From positions 934,245 to 998,244 of the forward strand of contig KN834760.1 of NCBI GenBank assembly GCA_000827265.1: 64,000 nucleotides of DNA, given 5' to 3'. Below, in pieces: positions 36,056 to 48,878 of this stretch. How positions within the stretch are numbered: the stretch's first letter is position 1; each line of letters begins with the position of its first letter. This stretch comes from Collybiopsis luxurians FD-317 M1. Its lineage: Eukaryota > Basidiomycota > Agaricomycetes > Agaricales > Omphalotaceae. The notes below the pieces were generated by a model that did not search any database, was not told where the DNA came from, and saw only the letters and a program-made list of their open reading frames with translations. A program made the position numbers and the translations under genes.

Positions 36056-38697
36056 ATGTCAGGGGCTCGAAATACCTCTGTCATTAGCTCCTCTGCAGAC
36101 ACACTATCTTGCTCGGTATGTCCGGCGACATTTACACGCAAGACACACCTCAATCGACATATGCGATCACGTAAGTGTTCTCAGATAATTACTTAGAGGC
36201 CAGAATACGACTGAGGGCATATACATGCAGACAACAACGAAAGGGGCCACCACTGTAATGTGAGACTCAGCCACTAAGCTTGCTTTTTTTTCTGAAGTCT
36301 GACCATCACCACTATACTTTAAGAAGTGCGGATATCAGTTTACTCGTAGTGATCTTCTGGCACGCCACAGGAAGTCCTGTGGCGAGACGTGAGTGACATA
36401 CATCGAATCGGTACGGAGAAATACTCACAATTATTACCGCGGTGGCTCCACCAGTCGCTCGCGTCGAAAAGCCTGCGAGGCCTGCGCCAAAGCCAAGGTA
36501 AAATGCAATTTGCTTCAACCATGCGACAAATGTACCAGGCGTGGCATAGTATGCGACTACACCAATGACCCGGAGGTTAGTCGAGCGAAGCTCCAAAAGG
36601 CAGTCCGCGCCCATCTGCGACGAGATGGTTCAAACGCTCCCTCAACCTCAGAGTCAGTAGACAGCGATTGCTCACAAATGTCCATATTAGATGCATCTTC
36701 CCCGACCTCCACTGGTGCTGATTTTGAATATTCACTCACCGTGATGCAGACGGCGTCATTGGCCCCTACCTCACCGAATCAATCCTTGACCGACTTGGAT
36801 CAAGAAGTTGCACAGGGGTTGTTACACTCAGCCACAGATGGTAGCCTCGAAAACTTTAGCAGTGAATTTGTAGAGACTTGGATGCAATGTGCAAGTGCAG
36901 CATCTACCCTTGACGTGGAAAGTGGCGCATCGCCCGAAGTCATACCGAACTTAATGGACCAACCGTCCCATGCAACCGAAATCGACACAAACACCAATGA
37001 CAACCCCTTCAACATCGCTTTGCTTGATCCTTTCACCTCAGGTCCGCTGAACTTTACTACACTCGAAAATGCTGACCAATCTATGGTTACTCCAACGATT
37101 GTGGCCTCACCCGCGTCAGCAACGCCATTGCTACAGCAATCTTTCTCTCTCGCAGACATCCCCCCAGCAGTCAATCTCGAGCAGACGGTTAAACATCAGT
37201 TTGCCCATGCAACAGAAGCGGAGCTTTGTATATACAGTGGGTAGTATGTCTCTAAGTCTACATGAGCATAAATGTTGATGATTGTTGCTTGTTCTCACCT
37301 TAGTGCATTTCTTCTTTTCATCATTCTCCCTCAAGATTCCGATCATACATGAAGCAACCTGGATAGAAAAGGATAGACCTCTTGTCTTGTTGACCGTAAT
37401 GCAGGCATGTGGTGCACTTTTTGTGCGGACAAAACAGGCAAAGAATTTCATCAGACACACACTCACGGTGGGAAGGGAAGAAATCATGCAACAATATGTA
37501 GGCGCACTTCCCCTCTTCATATTACTCAATTTAATACCTTTCGCAGTGTAACAGTGCTGATCCAACTATGCAAATTGACTTGATCTTTGCACTGGCCCTG
37601 CTTCAGTGTTTAGGTACATTCTGCAAGCAGAAGGAGAGAAGAACTGCATCTGCCCTATATCACGGAATGATGAAGCAGGTCAGTGTTGTTAATCCCCCTT
37701 TGACTTTGAATACTGACCACAGCAGTAGATGATTGCACGTTCTGGTGTTCTCCAGGTCCTTCAGAGCTGGAAATGTCCTGAATTCTTTGATGAAATACCT
37801 GTAGACAAGGCATGGCGCTCTTGGACACGCTATGAGAGCATCAAAAGGTTTGCACTCATAATATAAATTCAATATTTATCTCACATATTCGAGCACCGCA
37901 GACTCTGCTGCTTGACTCACCTCCAAGCATGCGATTTTATAATCTTCTCTGCCATTCCCCCATATACTCCTCATACCTTTGAAGGACCTTTGCCTTGCGA
38001 TGAAGAGCTCTGGAGAGCCTCAACTGCCCAAGACTGGGTTACGAGTCTACGCACTACATCTCAGTACGGGTCACCTACGGTTCGTCTGCGTGGCGCAAAT
38101 GCTCAAGTAATAGTTGGATCACTATACGATCAGTTGGCAACTTTAATGCCACCTCTGAGTCCTATACCCGAGTTCGCACAATACCTCCTGATCCACGAGA
38201 TACTGAGTCAATTGTTTTTGGGATCCTACGTCCATGCAACAACAGCAGCTGCAGTACCCGACATGCTACTGGGAGGTAAATCAGCTCTGGAGAATATATG
38301 CTCCTACCATCAGAATGCCCTGCAGAACTGGTTCGTCAGCTGGCAGAAAGGACTCCAGGGTTCCAGCATACATGGATCCTGGACTGCAGACTCACTGTGT
38401 TACTATCGACTTGCACTATTGATGCTGCAGCTTCTAAGAGAGGAGAGCCTTCCTTCGTTGACACTGCAGGGTTACTGGCCCGAGGCTGAGGAATTACGTT
38501 TTCAGGTATTGAGAAAATGGTTACATTCGGTGTGGGGGTCACAACAGATTGAACAGTTGGATGTCTCAATGATGCAGGAGGATACGACAAAGATGCATCG
38601 ACTATACAAATCTATGGAAGCAAGGGTGATGGAGATTAGCACTGATGGAGCTGAAACAGAGGACATCAATGGGTTTTTGGGTGTTTTCATTCAATGA
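36056..38697 (+). CDS. Transcription factor with two C2H2 fingers and a Zn2Cys6 cluster
   Basis: The start is the ATG at 36056 (MSGARNTSVISSSADTLS). Finger 1 is CSVCPATFTRKTHLNRHMRS plus H after an intron. Finger 2 is C-N-K-C-G-Y-Q-F-T-R-S-D-L-L-A-R-H-R-K-S-C, split by introns. A further intron (about 36391-36456) joins GET to RSRRKACEACAKAKVKC, beginning a complete binuclear cluster ending CDKCTRRGIVCDY. An acidic Ser/Thr-rich region follows (to 37244). A central fungal transcription-factor domain has FSLKIPIIHEATWIEKDRP and LTVMQACGALFVRT, and the last exon (about 37912-38697) has AQYLLIHEILSQLFLGSYV and GSWTADSLCYYRLALLMLQ. The C2H2 plus Zn2Cys6 order is known in a subset of fungal regulators. 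Targets are unknown. Confidence 0.75.
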
Positions 38698-40821
38698 TTT
38701 TGCAATACCGCAATGTAAATCTATAACATAGACAAGTTGTAGCCGTAGCTGGACTGTAGTGTACATCATTAGAAGCATAAGCAATGAAAACCGTTCAACA
38801 GACGATTGACTCCCAGATCGTTGCTTACTTGCGGTTAACGAAGAGTTCAAAAAGATCTACAGATTGTTGAAATTGTTGTAAACAGGTCGATCCGAGATAT
38901 AACCGGAAGATCAAGAGAATGATGGTTTCCGCCTGGCAGGGCTGGATACAATATGAAATAACACAAGGAAGAAGATGATGATAGACGGTAGATTAGAGAA
39001 GGGAGTTTCCGAACCAGTAAAACGATCAAGACCAACACTGCATTGAGACGCTTTAACACCTAGTACTGAAATATAAAGGCATGCTCCGTGGTCATCGCTC
39101 TGCTTGGACTATGGATGACAGTCGTTCTGATATTATCTTGTACACTTTGAACAGAACGTCGGGTTGATATGTGGGCGCCTGTTTTTTTTGACGCCTCTAC
39201 ACGGTGTACATATAACAATCAAGGGTAAACATCACAACCAGGAACTATCCAGGACATTAATAACGACCTAGTGAATTGCGAGCTTGCTGGCAAAATCATC
39301 CGACGAGATACTAGAGATTTTTCAAATGCCTGAGGTACTGCATGCATCATTCAACGGAGAAAATCTACCTCTGATTACCCGTATATTACTCTAGTTTCTG
39401 TGTCTTTTCTTTCTGTCGACACTCAGATCCCTTTACATCTTGATTCTTGCTCGATGTTCATCTCCGAGATCCCAGCTTCAAGCTAATGTTGCCTAGCGCT
39501 GTGCGCGCGAGGCCGAGTCGCAGATACCCTGACTATGATTTTCCGAGATTCCGAGAGGTTGCGGCGCGTCGGAATCATCAGACGTGTCTTTTTTGCTTTT
39601 CGATAGTCTCTGAACATTCGTCTGGTACATACATAGTTGTTTAGGGGCCTATTTAACTTTACTCCCCTCTATGAAGCAGACGGAGTTGATTTAGGTTCTT
39701 TGGCCTATCTTCTTGACTTTTCTTCGGAGCTATCCCATCTCTGTCTTCCTGTAAGAAGGAACTTGGTCAGCCATAAACTTGCGGGTGAGAAGACCAGTAT
39801 ATACCTGCTTACCATGTATGGTGCTGCCATAGAGTAGCCCCGAAAGGTACTCTACATTGATCAATAAGAAATGAGAGCTACATATACATGAAAACTGAGC
39901 ACGCGATTGTTGCCCTAAGGCTGAGGCAGGCTGAAGCTAAACCAATCGAATACTTTGAGCTTGCATGCTATTAGGAAGGAAGATTTATTATATGGCATGA
40001 TCCAAGATCTTCACCCTGGGCCTGGTTTCCAGAAGCTATCCCGGACCCCGGTGCTGACCCAATCACTGTCGCCCCTGGAGCCAGGTGTGCATGTGACCCT
40101 TGTCACTAATTAGCTACCGATAAGATAGGCGTGTCGTCTTTTGCGATGAGTAATGAATACAGATATGAAACAGAGGGGAGTAGGTAGAAGGGAGAGTGGG
40201 TTTTGGGCAGGGCTTGGCCCGGCGCGCGGGTGGGCAACAAATGCACACTAAGAAATGGGCTAAGCCTGGAGTGTCTCAGAATAAAGACACTAGAAGGTAA
40301 AATAAAGGGTGTGTGGGTGGGCGCGAAAGTAAATGAGCTAGGTACGGCGATGAGGGTACAGAACGAAGTCTTAAGCGCCCGTTGTCGGAGAAATGTTTCC
40401 GGCATTATAATGAGGTGATCATTATAATGGCATTTGAATGCCGTGATAACGACATTACAAGGCTCAGTCCTAGGTCCGGCCGGCCACCCCCAAAACTCTC
40501 CGTTATCATTGCATTATGAGCGCCTGATAATGGCCTGATAAGATAGGAATCAGGGATTACACGTTGCGCACTGCGTCAACCTTGCCAGTCATTCCGCTTG
40601 AAACTTGGTAGAGTTGGTGAATTCTATCATAACTTTCCTATCTCCAAATTCCAGGTCATCTATTCTTCTTGTTCTGTGTCGGCGATCCCATGTATAGCGA
40701 GCGACACCGTTTCTCCCCTTCAAACTTTTTCCCACCCATCAAATGGACGCTAAACTCCCAGGGCAACAAAAATAAAAAGGTGTGTTGTATATTCTCCAAT
40801 AAAAAGGCAAAGCTATCAGCT

Positions 40822-40910
40822 GGGCTGTTAATTGGCTACGAAAAGTACCCAGCCGTAGAGCATGAAAGAAAATCGAACGGCTGTTAAATGGTCACGCAAA
40901 GTACCTAGCC
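40822..40910 (+). repeat. Direct repeat of about 32 bp
   Basis: GGCTGTTAATTGGCTACGAA...AGTACCCAGCC (40822-40854) and a diverged copy ending AGTACCTAGCC (40879-40910). Intergenic. Confidence 0.6.
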
Positions 40911-41248
40911 ACGAGCTATGTACATGTTTTTTTGATATTATGTGACTGTCGCCGTGTGTTTATCCTGTTCCGATGCACACCGGAAACCCAATTTTTGTTA
41001 ATGGGCCAAGAAGTCCCTCATATCGATATCTGTATATGTACATTGTAAATTAGCTTCATTACTTCATTGCCTGTATGTAAATAGCCTGGTTTTCATGGGT
41101 GGCAGGGGATCTACAGCGGCTTCGCGGGTCAGTTGTGAGCTCGTCCCCACTGCCCATGACCGCCCTGAGGAGAGTGATGCTTGCGCCGCATCGGGATACT
41201 TCTCAGAAAACCGGCATTCAGATCTTGGACTGTGCCATGTAATATACT

Positions 41249-41273
41249 TCCTTCCTTCCTTCCTTCCTTCCTT
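41249..41273 (+). repeat. (CTTC)n microsatellite
   Basis: About six copies of CTTC/TTCC in intergenic DNA. Confidence 0.8.
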
Positions 41274-42330
41274 TGTTGCTGTTCTCCCACATTGTCGCGC
41301 AGCTTCAACTCTTTTTGAATGTCAACAATTTCTATTGAACCCTACGAAATTGGATGTGTGCTTGGTTACGCCTACATCAAATTTCTCAATGCCAGCGTGA
41401 ATCATTCGTGCATTTTTTTTTTACAAGACACCCATTAGTTTTCCTTGGCTGTTAGTTGAGCATGCCCCTGAGCAAATTGAACTATACGTGCCGCACTTGG
41501 ACCTCCGTCATTACCCTGGGTTGTTTACTATCACTGGTGTATTTATGTAATTAATATATGTCACATTTTCGTAGTGGTTTGGATTTGCTATATCTCGATT
41601 ATCATCAAATATTGGGCACTGAGATCTTGCGAGAAGCTCTCAACTTCAGTTGGGGTGTGTTTCACGAGCTGCAATGCATTCCAAGGACTTATAAGGCATT
41701 TCACGCAAGAGACTGTACTTATTAACCCCAACTCCTTGGATAAATATATCCCTATGACCGAGTGGTAAGTATGCACAAGCTGATAACCCTCAGCGCCCAT
41801 CTAACAACAGTCCGTAAGTGGCTTATGGCGTATGTTTGTGGATGGAACGAGGATTTCAATCTTTTCAAGTTGAGAAAAAAAGAAAAAAGGAAGAGAGTGA
41901 GAGCGAGGTTCATTTGTATGTACGCACCAGCTTGTCTCTTTATTTTCGTGCAAAATCGGCTGAAGGGCTACAGACAGTTTAATTTCTGAACTGATATCAA
42001 AATATCAGGTTTATGGCTGATGCTCCAGTTTGGTTGCTGAGAAATCTTGAATTCCCCTGGCTGATGGTCCCTTTTCAGCATCAGCCTTTTCAAGATAACT
42101 CACTTTCCCCATGACATATCTAAGCGCTGAGGGCGTTAGTGCGCTGCAGCCGATTTCGCTGCCTACACCCAATTATTAGCTGTTAATGTACAGACTATGT
42201 CACTGTATACATTATGACCTTCATATTCTTTTCCATGTCAAATCCCACTGGCATGCTGCTCCCTCTGTTTCTGCCTTTTTGCCAACTAGATCTTCTCATA
42301 GCCAGTTTGAGCTTTGCGAGGGAGGTAGCT

Positions 42331-43014
42331 TAAACTAACTAGTAAATATGTATTAGATTCGAAGTCAATAAACTACAAGATTCGCTGAGGGCTTGAATAC
42401 GGTCACTGTAAGGCTTGAAAAAAGCTGCCTTGCAAAGTCGCAACTTCCTCGGACATGTTTGGACCATGTGCCGAGCACGCATCATTTCTGCTGCCGGCCA
42501 CTCGCTGATTTCTGCTGTTTGCAATGACCCCCCTTCTCGCTCTGCTCCCTGCCTCCTGCTCACTGTTCCTGGCACCTCCCGCCCACTGTCCCGCCTTCCG
42601 GTACATTAATATATTGACCCTGGATATATATCCAATCATTGTTTGACGGTTTCACTATTATACAAATGACAGTTGAAATGCATATGCCAGGCTGGGTGCT
42701 CACCATGCATATACTCCATTACATAGTTATCAATATATATGAAGGGTACAAGTGGGCGGGACAGTGGGCGGGGAGGCAGGAATGGTGAGCGGGAGGTGGA
42801 GCGGGAAGGGGGATCACTGCAAGCAGCAGAGATCAGCGAGTAGTGGGCAGCAGAAATGATGCAATGATACATGCTCGGCACATGGTCCAAACATTTCCGA
42901 GGAGACTGCAACTTTGCGAGGCAATTTTTTTCAAGTCTTACAGTGACCGTATTCAAGTCCTCAGTGAATGTTGTAGTTTATTGATTTAGAATCTGATACA
43001 TGTTTAATAGTTTA
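42331..43014. repeat. Large palindromic (foldback/MITE-like) element
   Basis: The left arm (about 42331-42600) and right arm (about 42740-43014) are inverted copies. For example, TCAATAAACTACAAGATTCG (near 42364) matches the reverse complement of the right end near 42987, and GTTTGGACCATGTGCCGAGC near 42457 reappears inverted near 42875. The arms flank a roughly 130-bp AT-rich centre. No transposase is encoded. Mismatches between arms show that it is not recent. No clear target duplication is visible. Confidence 0.8.
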
Positions 43015-43162
43015 CTTGTGGAATGGAGTTCAACTTCATTGACTTATTTTTAGGAATTTGGTACAGTATTGGGAAGGCAAGAAGGGTAACGCGCAAGCCT
43101 ACCAAGGCCGAGATTAGATAATTCTGAGATAGGAAATGTCAAAGCATTATCAGAGGCTGTGT

Positions 43163-43190
43163 GGCCGATGTTCCATGTATGACATCGGCC
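43163..43190. repeat. Hairpin with 9-bp stem
   Basis: GGCCGATGT (43163-43171) and ACATCGGCC (43182-43190) around ten bases, with outer partial pairing TGTG/CACA. It is followed at about 43206 by AGTTCGATTCC, which resembles a tRNA B box, but no tRNA fold was found. Confidence 0.5.
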
Positions 43191-43996
43191 ATCCACAGGC
43201 ATGGTCGGTAAGCCCCGTAAGTTCGATTCCCCAAGTGTACAAAATACAATATTCTAACCAAGTCCCTAATAGCAAACTGTACTATAGTGTAGTATAGACT
43301 GGTGCAGTACAGTATAAGAAAGAGTAGTACAGTACAGTATAGGAAACTGAAAGGCGAAATTCTTTTTTCATTATGGGAGCCTCGGCTCATGAGCGCTTAA
43401 AAGGATGCTGGTCTTACAAATAGCGGCCGCTCTTGGGAATGCGACGTGGCATTATGATGCCTTATCGGCGCTTAAGAGTAATTTATTAAAGTTCCGACAT
43501 GTAGGCGCCTGAATGTCCTCATCGCCTCGGCCTATCATATCCTCTGAGAAGCTCGCACACTCACTTCTCTCGGACTGTACTAAGCACTTGTAAGCACTGT
43601 ATTGTACTTACTGTACAAGATTTTAGAGACACACGGAGACATAGAGTGTACAATTCCATGATGAAACATACATCGATACTCCCGTTCCACAATCATTGCA
43701 TTTCAATCTTCATTCCTCTCTGCATCACCCCAACCAAGCGCACGCGATATCAACTCTCTCCCGCTGTCCATCCATCGATATTCACCCGTTCCGATTGTCA
43801 TTGAATCAACCCTTCGGAGCATGGCGTCTTATGCATTGACGCGCCAACGAGCACAGACAATAGAATGTCGCTCAAATTTTGTACGTTCATTCGAATATGA
43901 TATCACGGATTGACAATTTGCTGAAGCTTCTACAGTGAGTACATGTAATCTGCATACTTACTTGTTCACACATGTTAAACTGTTGAACAGTTCTCC

Positions 43997-46126
43997 TCAG
44001 TGAATATCCTTCTCAAGACCCAACAAATCCCAAGCACTCTGAGTTTCTTCATATGCCTTCCTAATGATATCCTCACGCCCCTTGCTGCGAGGCTTGAATA
44101 ATACAGGATAAATTCTGGGCACACTCACAAACCCGCTAGTGTAAGTGCCCTCTTCATCGTTAATGTCCGGTATTTTTGGTTTCCCCGTTGTAGGATCGAC
44201 AGGTGCAGTAAAATTAATTGCCCAGATCAGCCGAGAGAGCACGATAAATAGTGAGGCTTCAGCAATGTGAGAGCCTAAGCAGAATCTTCTTCCCCAGCCA
44301 AAAACGTAGCTATAATTTTTATCAGAAGGTTGCTGGCTGCTAGGGTTAAGTCAAGACTCACTGATCACGATCTCGAGCTTCTGGACCCGAGCCCCACTGT
44401 ATTGCCTGGCCGTCAGTGGGCAAGAAACGTTCTGGCTGGAAGGCCATAGGATTGGGGTAAACTGCCGGATCGAGATGGATCGTCCACACATTGCCAATGA
44501 CAGTGGATCCCTTTGGGATGAACATCCCTTCATATTCGTCATCTTCATCTGCAAGATGAGGTATACCTGTTGAATGTCAGCGGATCAGTGAATATTCTTT
44601 GCATCTCGACTGAAATACCCACCCATGATTGTCGGTGGTCGCCTCCGTAAAGTTTCTTTGATGCAGGCAATGAAATACGGACATCTTGCCTCGTCTTCGA
44701 ATTCGGGCATCCGTCCATCGCTACCGTTGATCGCTCCCACCGCTTCGTCAATCTCCTTCCTAACACGCTCGAGTACAGGCGGATGAGCAAGCATGAATAA
44801 GATAAAACTTTGCATTGTGCTCGCTGTAGTGTCGCTTCCGGCTTCGAGTACCGTTCCTGCTGTGTAGGCCACAAGCTTATCACGAAGGAAACCATCATCT
44901 GTCAATCCCACGCCTGGTACATCAAGAGGATGTCCCCCTTCACTTCTTTCACGAAGATATGTATTCACATAGGAGGTGTTTGCTGTTCCCGCAGACAGAA
45001 GCTTCTTACCGCTCTCCAGGAAGCCACCCCAAAGTTCCATTTCCCTGTATTAATTGATATGTTGAATACCTTCCTTGTATCTCGATTTTCATAACATACC
45101 ATTCATGCATTTTGCGGCCTGCCACTCGCCATGGCGCCAGAAAATCGGGCAATTTGCGTAGGATAGGAAAAACATCGGCGCTGCTTTATGCGATTAGCTC
45201 GGAATACAAGGTGCGGCACTCTTCCACTTACAGGTAGTTACCCGGTTGTCCGACGTGGGCGAAGTTTGCGAGAACATCATAAATCTTGTGCCTATATTCG
45301 ACCTCACTAAGATGTCCACACTAGATGAATTATTTGGACTCACAGCTGCGGGTTATTCGTGGCACGATTGACACGATTGCCATATGTTGCCGTCATCACG
45401 ACGCTCGTTGTCTATTCCCAGGGACTTTCGGTAAGTATTAGCCCAACAATCAGAGCAAAAGCCAAACTCAACATATCGTCGAACGAGTGCAAACCAGTGC
45501 GTATCGGGTACCTCAGCATGTATAGATGCTGGATCGGAGAATTTTGGTGACAGCGAGGTATCTCCGTGATTCATCAAGTCGAAGATTGTCACCCTCGATT
45601 CTAACTCTTGGATATTCCTCAAAGCCTTGGCGTGTGCAGCAGGTCGCAATGCTGATATGACGGATTTATGAGCCGTCTGACAACCCCCCCCTCTCAGCGT
45701 TAGCAAGATTCCAAGAAAGGACCTAACAAATTCAAATTGAATTCTGCTCACCTTCCATTCTTTATCGTATGGAAGAAAGACGAGACGTTGGCCGTCTGAC
45801 ATGATGTCGTGTGCGACATGAGGAGGTGCTCTTGAGGAGTATATCTTTGATCGTGTATTGAGTAAGTCATTGGCTGCTTGCGCAGTATTTAGAACGATGA
45901 CAATCTGTGATCCGAGTTTGAGAGAGAAGACAGGTCCGTATTGTTTGGCCCATTCGCGAAATTTGGGATATGGACGGAGGACCGGTATTTGGAGCAAGTT
46001 CCCTAAAATGGGTATACCTCGAGGTCCAGGAGGCAGCTTACCACCCGCACGGAATGGTCTATAGAAAGTGAAAAGAACTGTGACAGCAGCTAGCAGCAAG
46101 AAGGTAGGAATAAGTTTGATTGCCAT
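43997..46126 (-). CDS. Cytochrome P450 monooxygenase
   Basis: The start is the ATG at 46126. Residues 1-22 (MAIKLIPTFLLLAAVTVLFTFY) form the membrane anchor, followed by the proline-rich hinge KLPPGPRGIPILGNLLQIP. The I-helix is TAGTVLEAGSDTTASTMQSF, the K-helix ExxR is KETLRRRP, and the heme loop is YVFGWGRRFCLGSHIAEASL with the thiolate Cys (near 44285). The C-terminus is RKAYEETQSAWDLLGLEKDI, with the stop at 43997. Introns include one at about 45690-45755, one near 45425-45485 (giving RRY-TTSVVMTATYGNRV) and one at about 44575-44630. No stop or frameshift was needed, so it looks intact. It is an agaricomycete-type P450; its substrate is unknown and no biosynthetic cluster surrounds it. 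A truncated copy of its 3' end lies at 26929-27155. Confidence 0.85.
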
Positions 46127-48040
46127 GCTCGGGAGTCAAAGCACAAAATGATGCAATAAAAGTGCCTTATATTCATGGAGTTCAAGTGGAGGGCTTGATA
46201 CACAGGAGTTTGGCCCTATGATCATTAATCGGGGTTTTGGTTTTCAGTTGGCCCCACCAAAAAATCCGCGACATCGGAGTCAAGCCTCACGTAATTACTA
46301 CTTACATAGCCCTAATCAAACAAAGAACTGTGAAAACGCCGAATGTTGTTTGCTTTCAGGAACGTTTGAAATTTTCATAGACTCGGTCATAGACTAGGAA
46401 GTTACAAAGCGTTCTTTTTAATATCGGAGCTGCATTTGGGTAGGTCAACGGTTTGGCGCTCTAAGAGCATCCGTGCTGAAAAAATCATTTCAGGTACTCA
46501 AATATCACCTCCAGACCGTATTGGGCACGTATTAGTATGTTTTCTGCAACTTTTTCCTTTGGTACTCCGGCTAGCACGCCCATTGGCAGACTATTTATTT
46601 GAGAAAACACCGTTGTCAACTTTCAGCATCTTCTCCTGTATAGCGTAGGTGAAAGTGGAGGTCGAGGAGTGTTGAATTTCTGACTACATGGAGAATAGAT
46701 TGGCCGGCTTGATCGGCTTTTTGGCTTGCCCACAAGTTACTCCGCCGCCTACCACATTCGAGTCCTAAATGACTATGCCCAGCCTGAGAGTCATCGCTAG
46801 ACCTTCGGAGGCTGTATTGTGATAGCGTATTCGGGAGGGGCAAGGATGATTTTTCATTTTTGATTGAATCTCCGACACCCTTGGCGGCTCGGCTTTTGCA
46901 GAGAATGATTTGTAACCATTTGAGTACAGAACATGTAGCATTGTCCATAGCTGTAAGAATCACTTCAGGCAACCACCCAAAGTAACCTACTTAGGGTATA
47001 ATTTTCTTTACATGATATTACCCTAAGGAGGTCCAAGATGGGGCATCCTGCCCTGACCATTTTTTGATGGCAGCTGCCCACACTATAAAGACTTCAAGTG
47101 CTTTGCCCATTGTATATTGCTAAATTGAGCTGCTATAACCAAGCTATTTACTTGTAATCTCAGTAACAATAAAAATATTTGCATAGATACTTTTCAAAAT
47201 ACTGGATACCCTGGACTCAGAATATTCTCCTGTATACTCCATAGCTTTGGATTTACAAGGTATGAACTTACAGGTAGTAAAGATAACATCTATTGTTTAT
47301 CATCCTGTATGAGATGGCTTGCTCTGGAGACAGTTTTAAGGAGGTTGTAATTTGACTGTTTGGTCCATAGGTTGCTACCTGATGTAGTACATGTGTTTGG
47401 ATTTTCAAGGTAAGGTTCAGGTATATACATGCAAACTGAGTACATAGATTTGGATTTACAAGGTGTGCTCAAGAACCCTGGGCAGCTGCCCACAGGAAAG
47501 GACCCCTTTCCAGAACAACTATAAGGACTATTCTAGCTGACTTGAAAATTGATATACATGATAAAATTAACTGCTCATTTAACTTTTTAGAAAAGTTCAA
47601 GAGGGATCAAAACCCTCATTTTCTGCACAAGAAATTCACCCATACAAATGGCTGTATCTAGCATATGTCTTAACCACCTGAACCATTGCATCTTAGGATA
47701 CTTTTTACACCCTAATACTATCAATGCAATTTTAGTTTCAAGGACTTTTGTCAAGCTATACCATAATGGCAAATACAGGTCCCTGTAATTACAAGTATTT
47801 CTTGAGGTCTCACTTTATAATCTGAAGTAAACTTCTTTCATTTAAGATATGTACTGAGTAACAACCGATATGGTAAGTAAAGTTACGGTACAGTATGGGG
47901 TTAAAGAACAAGCTAAACAAACAAAAAAAAAGAAGTAGACCTGTAGAAGTAACAACACCTTCACTATGTAACTAGCACTTTTTCACTTTAGAACTGCTAG
48001 CCACTTTGTTGACACCATGATTCTCTGGCCTCTCCTTATG
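46127..48040. other. Intergenic, nothing recognised
   Basis: AT-rich sequence with short open frames only. Short similar stretches (ATTTGGATTTACAAGGT near 47250 and 47450) hint at internal duplication. No gene is supported. Confidence 0.5.
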
Positions 48041-48044
48041 CTTC

Positions 48045-48700
48045 AGGGGTGGTCTTGGGCCTAGTGTTGCTGCGGCTCACGAATAAGCCAGCTAATAGCC
48101 AGAGCCGATCAGGGGCTGGAGCCGAGCCAGTCAGCCAGCGGGCACCTGCATGTGAGCCAGCTTCGCACGGCTCCAAGCTGAATGCCGCAGCTTGGAGCTG
48201 GCTGACAGTCGACTCCTACCAGCTCAATTGCCAATTGCCTTGCAATCATCCAGCAATTCATTTTAAATCTCATATATTGTATTTTGGTTCACTAAAGCCT
48301 CTTTCTTTCCATTAGCCCTCACTTCGACTCTAAATTATGTAGATATTTATTATTTATTATGTTTACATATCAAGTATGTATATGCTATTGCATGTCACTA
48401 CACAGTGCCACGTCACTCACATCACATCAGGCAATGTAACTACAGCATCTGCTAAGCACTCATTTGAGGCTTGGCACCCTGTAATTTTTGTTTGCCTATG
48501 CCCTTAATATTATTGCAGCCAGTAGCCATTGTAGAAGTATTTTACTTCTTTTCCATCTGGCTAGCCAGCTTCAAGTTGGCTTGACCCCAGCTCAAGTTGG
48601 CTCATTCCAGCTGTTGAGCTGGCTAAGCGTGAGAGCTGCAGCTACATGAGTCGACTTGCGGCTAGCCAAGCTGCAGCAACACTACTTGGGCCAGCATCTG
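48045..48700. repeat. AGCCAGCT-rich repeat element
   Basis: Two clusters (about 48075-48215 and 48555-48670) rich in AGCCAGCT/AGCTGGCT and similar words, in roughly inverted arrangement around a 330-bp AT-rich middle, with GTCGACT/AGTCGAC in each. This resembles a non-autonomous terminal-repeat element. No coding capacity. Confidence 0.4.
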
Positions 48701-48878
48701 ACTGTTTTGCCCAACTGAGTGCCTTTAACTTGTCCTGGCACATCTTACATGCAGGATCTGCAGCACTGGGCCTCTGCAAGTTTGCATCAGTGGAGTGGAG
48801 GTGCTGCTGTGAAGGCTTCCTTTTTTTCTGTATCCAAATGTGATATTAGAATCCTGTAAAGCAAATATCATGTACAAC

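Larger units (their letters stand above)
38698..43996. other. Gene-poor region
   Basis: 5.3 kb without a supported gene. It contains a short direct repeat (40822-40910), a (CTTC)n microsatellite, the large palindrome and a hairpin, listed separately. Remaining open frames are short and show no family motifs. Confidence 0.5.

Noticed and set aside
39447..39837. Short open frames suggesting a small gene
   Set aside because: No ATG context, domain or intron signal could be supported.
43195..43235. AGTTCGATTCC after a hairpin, possible tRNA or SINE head
   Set aside because: The cloverleaf could not be completed, and no A-box at suitable distance was found.
19186..46126. Secondary-metabolite cluster of FAD monooxygenase and P450
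   Set aside because: The two genes lie 23 kb apart among unrelated genes, with no core synthase in the window.
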